Assembly (NCBI RefSeq): GCF_037975245.1
Contig: NC_092570.1
Location: 12,127,001 to 12,191,000 of the forward strand
Source of the DNA: Apostichopus japonicus
Lineage: Eukaryota; Echinodermata; Holothuroidea; Aspidochirotida; Stichopodidae
Direction: 5' to 3'
DNA length: 64,000 nt
Shown here: in pieces, positions 48,901 through 59,392 of the stretch
Position numbering within the stretch: the stretch's first letter is position 1
How the letters are laid out: the number at the start of each line of letters is the position of its first letter
The notes under the pieces: model-generated
Told to the model about the DNA's origin: nothing
What the model saw: only the letters and a program-made list of their open reading frames with translations
Databases searched by the model: none
Program-made: the position numbers and the translations under genes

Positions 48901-51900
48901 CGATGCTGGAACCTGTTACATCTTAATAGATAATGGGAGAAAACGAGAAGGACAAGAAAGGAGTCGGGGTCATGCACACATTAATTCAACAAATGTAGGT
49001 TCTATTGATAGGGTTAGGCATAATATCGACAGCATGTGGTTCATATCCTCTGCAAAATTCTGCGCGTTGTTAAAATCATTACCTCAAAAATAGCAATTTC
49101 TGGAGATATCTTCAGATCGAATTTAGCATCAAATGTGGCAGCATTTTGCATCTAGCCCATCCTCCGTATGCGAAAATTTTCAAAAGAAAAGACCCCTCCC
49201 CCAGGACGGCGATCCGTATCCACCTAAGTGCCCCCCATCAAATGCTGGTGCCCCCCCCCCCCTGTGCCCCCAGACTGAAAAGTCTGGTGACGCAACTGTT
49301 CATGACTCAATGTGTACATGGCGGTGTAAATTCGTATGTAGTTCGTGGACCCCCTTTGCTGAGTATACGATTCTCATTCTTGTTGTATAGAGACCAAGGT
49401 TCGTTAGATATCACTTTAAAAGTCAAACTCTCCAATAATATAGCTTGGCATGAAATTTATTCTGCAGATATATGTATTAAATTCACCTAAGTTCAATAAT
49501 CCTAGCATTGTTTTTATGGATATGAAAGGTCACATGTTTTCGCCATAAGTCAAATTGTGAAAATTTTGAAAATACGACTCAAAATGTAAAGCTTTGTTGA
49601 ATAGGGAATTGTTCTCAGTAATTTTCGCCATCCAATGAGGTACGATTAGCTGGCATATCCTAACAAAACAATATTAGTCCTGATACAAAGTAGATTATCG
49701 GCTACATACCGCTGACATGAACGTGTGGTAGGTATAGACGTAGTCTTGATGCTTGTTTGGAAATTTATCAGCCTTTCAAGATTTTACACCCCTCTCTGAT
49801 AATAAGCCCCCACCCCACCCCAGCCCACCCCACCCAGCCCACACCTCGAAAGAAAAAAGAAAGAAGAGGGTGTCTGAAGAAGGCCTACCCTACCTATCAA
49901 TAGTACATTCAATTAAATTGGTCTTTGTAATCAGGATGAGTCAAACCAATACACGAGGGGCAGAAGGAGAGTTGGTTTGTGGAATGATATTTTAGAAAAG
50001 TACTCAGCTTGCGATGGTCGCAAAAGTCTTCATGCCTTTGTTGCAGGCTGCGCCAGTATCAGCGTTTAGTGTAGGACTAAATATTGATATGATGAATAAT
50101 ATGTACTTCATTTTCTTGGAAAACAGCGGAGAAACCAAATATGATGGCTAAAACGCCACAACAAAGTAGGGAAAATCAACGAGTGGTTAGATAAAATCGC
50201 AAGTATATTCTATTTGACCAACGCGACATTTTACGACACTTAGTGAACGGCGATAAAAGGGGGAGACTCATGCATGTTAAACTTATAGCATATTATCGGG
50301 TTCCTTAAACTTGTGACTGAGGTTGACACGTGAAATGAAAATACTATAAGTGATAAGAATGTTACTTTACTCGCTGAAAAGAAAAATTACTTTGATGATT
50401 GTGGATTTCATCCTTCATGAAAGCTAAAATATGAGAACTTTGTGATATACGCACATAACATGATTGATCATGGAGGTCTATTAATAGTCTAGATAAATGC
50501 TTAGGTGGACTTATACAACTTCAATGACATCACTGCTCTAATTTTGCGCAACATGGGTGAATACCGAAAAAATACTAAAATTTATGGAAAGTAGATTTAA
50601 TGTCTTAATATTTTGTATTCGTCTTCATAACTCGATGGAAGTCACTTGTCAGCAACATCTTACAGCCTGGTCAAAGTGACAATAAAGTGGAGGCATGTCT
50701 GGGGTGCACGAGGGGTGCACGAGGGTTGTGAGAAATTGGATACGGTAGAGTAGTTTGGCTAATATTTCACCTATAACTTTTTATCACTCGAAGGAATGAG
50801 TTCATTACTAGGTTTGTCATGAGGTTTAATTAATTGATAAGCTATTTTCTTGTTTAAATTTCTAAGTGAATAATCGGCAATTGGTGAATGGTACCGCAGA
50901 TTACATCTTAGAAGTGGTTTATGTAGTGTACATGTGCATACTTAATGTCCTGCGTGAAGAATATCTGTTCATAGCATTGCAAGCAAGGGCGTAGGAACCG
51001 GGGGGGGGCTGGGGGCGCCAGCCCCCAGTGCAAAATATGGAGGGGCGGAAGTATCATTCCGCCCCCCCCCCCCCGCTTCGCAAGTCAGAAAACCCATTTT
51101 TCATTTCCAAATGAGAAAAAAAATCTCATTTGGAGCACCAAATTGCATCTAAGGCCAGGTGAAAATGCAAAATTATTTACAAAATGGAGTGGGTGTTGAA
51201 GTGTGCTATATTGCACCAAATTGCATCTGAGGCCACCTGAAAATACAAAAAAAAAATCCAAAGACCCCACCCCCAGGCCGGCCATCAGTCTTCAGCCCCC
51301 CACTCAAAAGTACCTTCCTACGCCACTGATTGCAAGGTAGCTAATGTAATCTGCTTTTGGATGAAGGATATCGCATCCTACCCTTTGTATTTCACAATAC
51401 AATCAAACTAGGCTACTGTAATCTGACATTGTAGCTGAACCAATCAGGCTGTAGCCGCTGCACCGTACGGTATCAAATCTAGGACTGTGGCAATACTAAG
51501 TCTATATACACTATACCAAACTGCAGAGGCCTTATGATCTATCATTGAACAGGGTTCTTTGAACTTCTAATAATACGATGCGGTTGAGTGACCGAGATTT
51601 ATGCCCGTTAATATGGACGTGTGGCACCCTCATAAAATGAACTACGATAGCGTTTCCTAATAAATAACTTCGTCACCAATGGAATGTGAAACCCATAGAT
51701 CTGGCACGGCACTGTGTGTAGGCTAAATGGCGCCAGGAAAGGAACCAAGGCCATGATCATCTGCAGCATTACCAAAAGCAAGGTGATTTCAAATTCCCAT
51801 TAATAAAAAAAAAACACTGTTATTTTTCAATTAAGTTTTGGATTTTGAGTTCGCAAAGAAACAAATGAAATGGAATTTCACTCAGAGATTAGAAAAACAA

Positions 51901-54900
51901 ACAAATTGTATGTTTATTAGTCCTTGTCTTACTAATAAACTTTCCGAATGCCAGTTTTGCATTGCACGCTAACCGGAAAAAATGAAGACGAGAAAACAAA
52001 GTATATATTACTAGAGGCTGTTGCGTTGCTAAATTATTACTAATTTTCCAGACCATAGTATAAATAATGCTTTTTTTTAGCTTAAATGGCAGAATTTCAT
52101 TCAAAGCACCGAAGAAAAGTACAAAATTTTGGATAATTATTTTCGCTTTGCGTTTGCTCTGCTTTTGCCTACTGATTAAGAAAGTGTCTGGTCGACAAAA
52201 TACTATATATAATATATAATTGGAAAGAATTAATCAATTTTTTATGAAGTTTTCTTTGGGAAAGAAGTCTTAGGAGTGACTTGGACTGATAAATTCAATC
52301 TTCTTTTTCGCCTCATTTAATGACTCGCTTAGATTTGTCAATATGCCAATCATTTTCTAATACATTCCTGTCATGATAACAGGACACAGAAAATACGATA
52401 TATGTCTTAGATATGAAACACTAAGGGTAAGGCTATATACGCCTATGTAAACATATGCGTCTACATTGAAAATGAAGCTTACAAGATTGAAGAGGGAAAA
52501 ACAAATCATTGAAATATTTAAGAACCTAAAGAAACGGGTTTGACTGTTCTTAAACTGTTAAATAAAGTTAGAAGCAATCGTTGCATCGTGCAAAGAAGAT
52601 TTGTAAACTGCCGGAGATCGGAGTGTGCTTAACCGCATGCCGACGTGTGCCCAGCATGATGACCTATCATACTGATTTACTTGGAAATTGTTCTCAATTA
52701 TGAAGTATGATTATTGTAGCTTATCCTGTTAGATTAATTCTCCTCCTTCAACTGCATGGTAGAACGAAAACAAATAAAAGAACTAATATTTATGGTAAAG
52801 GTGGGGGGGGGGGGGGTGTTAGAAGGGTTGGTGTTGAAGGACTACAATGTCGGATGGAGACTGGACATGGCCCCTCTAGGCACCCGTTAGGACACGGAGA
52901 GGGACTATCAGCGTTAGAGAAAACTTATACGGTTTTCCCTTCGAGGTTGAATTAAACAATAAATACGATGACGACGACTACTATACGACGATGATGATAA
53001 TTATTACTTTTTTATATTTATTTCTACCATGTTTTCTTCTTCATAGAAAAGAATGGAACGACGATACAGTTGCCGACGACTGAAGCCTTCCAAATTACTA
53101 CGAAAAATCATTGTCGATTCCGAGATCGCGAATATTATGACGGACAGACCTTCCTTGGTACAAGGCTTGTCACCGGCATAGAGAACGACAATTGCGTACA
53201 GTGTATATGTTCGGTAAGAGAAAAGACATTCCAGCTATGCAATAGCATGCTTGTTTTCTGTATTATACATCATTTGTATTATACATTCCAGCTATGAAAT
53301 AGCATGGTTGTTTTCTGTATTATACATCATTTGTATTATACATTCCAGCTATGAAATAGCATGCTTGTTTTCTGTATTATACATCATTTGTATTATACAT
53401 TCCAGCTATGCAATGGCATGCTTGTTTTCTGTATTATACATCATTTGTATTATACATTCCAGTTATGCAATAGCATGGTTGTTTTCTGTATTATACATCA
53501 TTTGTATTATACATTCCAGCTATGCAATGGCATGCTTGTTTTCTGTATTATACATCATTTGTATTATACATTCCAGCTATGAAATAGCATGGTTGTTTTC
53601 TGTATTATACATCATTTGTATTATACATTCCAGCTATGCAATAGCATGGTTGTTTTCTGTATTATACATCATTTGTATTATACATTCCAGCTATGCAATA
53701 GCATGGTTGTTTTCTGTATTATACATCATTTGTATTATACATTCCAGCTATGCAATAGCATGGTTGTTTTCTGTATTATACATCATTTGTATTATACATT
53801 CCAGCTATGCAATAGCATGCTTGTTTTCTGTATTATACATCATTTGATCCTCTGGAACTTCACTTTAAGGTACTTAAAGCAATGGAGTATTTGTTAATAA
53901 TCGCTAATGGGTGATTTAATCAGCTGAAACCATATATCATGGAGCTTTTAGCATTTCTCTTTCCTTCACACATCCCAAGACTATTTGATGTCGAGAGGTG
54001 GAAATAGAGGAAGGGCAGGGCTTTGATTGGAATGGTAGTGGGATACTAGAGGGCGCCATGTGAAGCACACGGTTAATGTCTCCTAACGTCATTAACTATT
54101 AACAAAATGTACATTACGTCGGAGGAGTGTAATTCGGGTAGGGAAGGATGGTATGGGTCACATTTACCAGATGTATTTGGCATATGCAATTATGATGTGA
54201 GGTAAGCAAGTAATTCATTACATGCACGTGTGTGTTGCTTTGCGGTATATACCTTATATAATGTATACCTGTATAAAATAATGTTCCACCTTAATGATGT
54301 ATTACGATTGTATTGTTTAATTTAAGTATTATACGATATGATGTGTCTAATCTAAGAGTTATTTAGGGCATTGATGAAAAAACCGAGATGTCTGATTACT
54401 CTCCCCTTCTCCATCGCTCCCTCCCTCCCTGTCATACTTAAATTGGACTGGTAAGATGTCCGATAACTCTCCCCTTCTCCATCGCTATCTCCCTCTCATA
54501 CTTAAATTGGGCTGGTTAGATGTCCGATTATTCTCCCCTTCTCCACCGCTCCCTCCCTCTCATAATTCAGTTGGACTGGTTAGATGTCCGATTACTCTCT
54601 CCTTCTCCACCGCTCCCTCCCTCTCATACTTCAGTTGGACTGGTAAGATGTCCGATTACTCTCCCCTTCTCCACCGCTCCCTCCCTCTCATACTTATATT
54701 GGACTGGTTAGATGTCCGATTATTCTCCCCTTCTCCACCGCTCCCTCCCTCTCATAATTCAGTTGGACTGGTTAGATGTCCGATTACTCTCCCCTTCTCC
54801 ACCGCTCCCTCCCTCTCATACTTATATTGGACTGGTTAGATGTCCGAATATTCTCCCCTTCTCCACCGCTCCCTCCCTCTTAGCCTATACTTAAATTGGA

Positions 54901-57900
54901 CTGGTTCCCTTTCAGTGGTTATATCATTTTCAGTATTTAGTAGCTTTTTTTACTTTCTATCTTAGGCCGGTTTGATATATTGTACTCGTACATGCCCGGA
55001 GCCAGAATGCAGTAATCCGACGAAACGTGAAGGGTCCTGCTGTCCGGTATGCACACAAGATGGTAATTACTCTTAAGGCTGATTTAAAAATCCATTTACT
55101 GATATGCTACGTCATAACGAGATGATCCCCGTATGATAAATCAGAAACGATTCAACACTGGTTAAGTGGGAAATGCAGTTTACAGGAAATTTATCAACCC
55201 ACCGAGACGCCCGTAAAGTAATGGCTCTGCCATTAAACCCAAACTATATACTATCATTAAACTTCACCAGAAAACGATGTTGAAAATCCACTTATACAAC
55301 GTACATCTTGTGAAGTGAATGAGATATATACAATCAACCCGATTTAGCAAGTACTCAATAATAATGAATTTGAAAGTATAATATTGTGTTCATCATTCGC
55401 GCCTTCACCTATAAACGATTGCTTTGTGGTCTAGTATACCAGCGCTTATTACCTTTCCTTAGCGTCCAACCAATCGCTATTTCGTATAACATTTCGTAAT
55501 ATCCTGTACTCAGGACAAAGGCATAGATTTAGTTATTCGAAAGAGGATGAGATGTACTTTCGATGTCATCATATTGAATTTTCATAGGCCTGCGTCTGTC
55601 CCATAGTATACTTGAAGGTGTTGTTATTATGGACATGATTGACCCTCAGTGAAAAAAAGCTGCCGTTGCACCCTCACCCAAAACAGCGGCTTCAACGCAG
55701 CTACCAGGCTGAGAAACAGTTTCAACATGTCATATGAAAGGTTACCAGTGGCTATGATAATACAAATCACAGAGCAGAAAACAAAACTTTAATATGCCCG
55801 TCATAATACAAGGTTGATAGATTCCATTTATCAAAATTGATTCATAATCCCTTCAGCATGTTCATCATATTTACTGTCCTTCACCTCCCATACAGAACAG
55901 TCCATGAGCAAGACGAATGATATAAGCATTCTAGACGTTTCAACAACTGAAGAAGACTCCTTAAATAATTTCCCGCCCCTGTTAGAATCAAGATTCGAGG
56001 ATTTCGATTCAAGATCCAGAGGGTCTGATTATTACGGTTCGTGGTTTCAACTATCTTCATCGATCATCACGTATCGATCCAGTATATATTTTAAAGCGGT
56101 TTCTTTCCATTTGCACGAATATTAGGGATCAAAATGTGTCTTTTATTCTTAAACCACGTAATGAGAATAGTCCCCGAAGTGTGTCATTGTACTTAAAGTG
56201 CCACTGTAATGCGTTGAGTATTAAGACTGTATGAGCCTATCGTTATACCATGGAACCATGGTCGTGTATATGAAATAAACTTTGTTTATGCTCGCCTCTT
56301 TGAAGGGCAGTAAACTCATTTAAATTTGGTATTATAAAGTTGTAAGCTGCTTAACCTTAATGGGGGAATAGACTGACACAATTGAAAACTTGACATATCT
56401 TGAAATATCATCATTTATAAGAGAAACAGTACTTATGAATCATTAAATGTTTGCAACATATGTTAAGAACATGATATTAATAAGCTTTACGTAGAACAAA
56501 TAAATTTCCAATTGAATCTCAATCAAAAGTCAGTATGAAACAGTATGATATACAGTATGAAACTGTAGCCTACATCAGCAAATATTCAATATTTGGCTTT
56601 CCTGCTTGAAGTGAAGTATCATAAAGCAATGGCCAAACAGACGCCAATATGCCGCCATACTCTATACTCGGCACCTGATTCGAGTCAGTTTGATATGGAT
56701 TTGATTACGTTCGACCGATAGCTGCGAAGGGTGATCATAATCCGCGTTTTTGCTGTTATGAACTAATAAAAAATTAAAAAAATAAAAGGCAGATGAAATT
56801 ATGGCAATTACGCAACAAATTGGCAGTTTAAAATATTATGATGTGTTTCATATTTTATATTTCTAGCTTGCGTGGCGGCTGATCAGACGTACAGCCACGG
56901 TGAACAGTGGCACCCTTTATTTGCGCCATTTGGTAGAGCTCACTGTGTGATTTGCATCTGTACGGTAAGTCCTCAAGGTAACATTTAACACGTAAAGATC
57001 CTATTTGGAATGTCCGATGGATGTACATTGTATTCTAGTCAAAGTCTGTCTCGATGCATTTATTCACTATCTCAGTCGTTAATGTATTGTCACGGTTACG
57101 TGGGTATACGAAAAATATTAACGAAAACTGAGTTAAGTCAGAACTGAGGGTTACTCTCCGTTTATTGCATTCCGTAGGGGGAGGGGGGAGGGAGGGATGT
57201 AGAGGGACTTCGGGACCGACTAACTCTTCTGAGACAGAATTTAGTGGTAGCAAGCGACAATGTGTTTCATAATTAAAACTTGACACTGTTATTGTCCTAG
57301 GGGTACAGGGGTTGGGCTAAGACCCCGGAAGCTGCAGCATATTTAGAAACTAAAACATACATGCCAGAAAGAGAATTTACTCTCAGGAGCCATGGTTGGG
57401 ATCCAGCGACGAAGCTCCTGGAAGATGCGGCGTGTTTAGATATTTCATATTCTCTCGTAGCCAATATAAAGCACAAAATACACATTTTTGAGAATTCAGT
57501 TCTCTGAGATGTATTTCAAAGCCCTCGAAGTTGCAGCGTATTTAGGTATTTCTTGTTCTCCTGTAGCAAGCTTAAAACACAAATTAACGTCGTAGAGGTG
57601 GATCATGCTGATATTTCTTGTTTAAAGCACAGAAATAAATTTCGGAGAGGAATACATTTTCAGCGGAATGTATTACAAATCCCCACCCCCCCCCTCTCCA
57701 CGGAAGTTGTAGAGTCATATTATCCAAATCTTGGATATGCAGACATGGGAGGGGCAGAGAGAACGTTTTCCCCCTTTTAATAATAACAAAGATGTATAAC
57801 GCGAGAACGCGAGCATATCCACCCGGGAGGGTCCTCAGGCGAGGGAGAGGAAAATAGAAAGGAAAGCAAAAACAAATGAACAAAATAATTATAGGTTAAC

Positions 57901-59330
57901 ATTGATGAATACTAGACGCATAAAATGAGTTTTCAGAAGATTTTTGAACGAAGTGAGGGAAGCACAACATCTGAGTTCTATTGGAAATACATTCCAGAGG
58001 CGAGGCGCAGCAACTTCGAACGATCTATCACAGTACGCATGTTTAGGCCAATTTTACTTCATTTTGTTTTATTAGTTTTACGTTACATAAGACCGCGCTG
58101 ATCTCGGCTTGAATTTTGAGACCGAATTGGCGTCGATGTGGGACCGACATGTGATCAGGTAATCCGGCCCCCCTTAACTTCCCGTAAGTACGTACCTGTT
58201 TATATTGTCGAAACAACAAGAAGGAAGAATTGTGAAGAGACGCAAGAAAATTGATGTGTTGCCTCACGATACAATTTGTTTTTTATTCTTTTTTCTAAAG
58301 TTTGGTGAATCAGTTTGCAGTCGTGTTGAATGTCCGGCTGTCGAAGATATGCCATGCAAGAATCCAGTTACAGTTCGGGGACAATGCTGTAAAATTTGTG
58401 AGGGTAGGTTTAATTAATATTTAGTTAATTTCTAATCAATTTAAATTCGTTGCTTGAACACATCAATACACCATTTGAAATTACTATAGTTGATTACGTC
58501 TCGGTCTGACCTCTCTCTCGTTCGTTTGTTCTCTTTTCAGATGAAGGAGAAAGAAAAAATGACTCTTACATACCTTTATGCTTAACCGAATTCGAAACCC
58601 ATCTCGTTTATATCTACCAGCCAAAGGTAGCATACAGAGACGGGGTTTCCATAGTTACATATGCTGTGGAGGATATAGCTCGACACACTGTCAGGATATC
58701 ACAATGGGAAATCAGCTTAGGTATGCTCATTTATATTTTTAATTAAGTCAATATTTTCGTTTAGCATTTCTTTTGGCATCCATTTTCTTTTCTTTTTCAT
58801 TTCGTGTTTTAGACCTCATCATTACGTCATTGTTTTGAAATTCGAAAAATTCAAAATATTCATATATGGGAGGGGCGCACAATCCCCTCCTATACAAATT
58901 TTAACCACATAAAAGTAAGTTCAATTTCCTTACCTCCCCCCCCCCCCCACCTTCCCCTTCCACCACCACACACAAGCCCTAGCATCTCATAATGTCCTCT
59001 TTACTCCCTTGGTTGGATACATTACTTGGCAGAACGTTGTCTGAGCTGTAACTGTAATAGTTGTTTTCTTATGTTATTGGATCCGTTGTTATTCCAGTTG
59101 TTGTAAGTATCTTTCACTTTAATACTTAATAGAATTGAGTTTTAGATTTCTTTGTGTTCGTATTTTCCTCCAGGTACAATTGAGAAATATCTGGTCGAAG
59201 ATATTCCTTCCGTCAACTTTGAAAGAGCAAAAGAGACAAGAGAACACAAATCTGGACGCTTCCACTTAACCGGCGCTACTACGCAACGTAACTATTATAT
59301 TATTATTCGTTCAATAATTCCTCTATAGCT

Positions 59331-59392
<62 letters not shown>

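Larger units (their letters stand above)
46956..53046 (+). other. CHRDL intron between CR1 and CR2 (6.1 kb)
   Basis: Contains two hAT elements (48376-49298 and 50984-51328), a G homopolymer near 46976-46986 and another near 52803-52816. The sequence between 49307 and 50975 and between 51337 and 52800 shows no supported feature. AGGTCA-TTTG-AGGTCA lies at 48777-48792. Confidence 0.8.

Noticed and set aside
53251-53897. Long open frames (198, 73 and 102 aa) with hydrophobic repeats
   Set aside because: They are three-frame readings of a 57-bp tandem repeat inside a spliced intron; openness follows from the unit length being a multiple of three.
54456-54894. Ser/Pro/Leu-rich frames of 60-127 aa
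   Set aside because: Artefacts of the 64-bp minisatellite.
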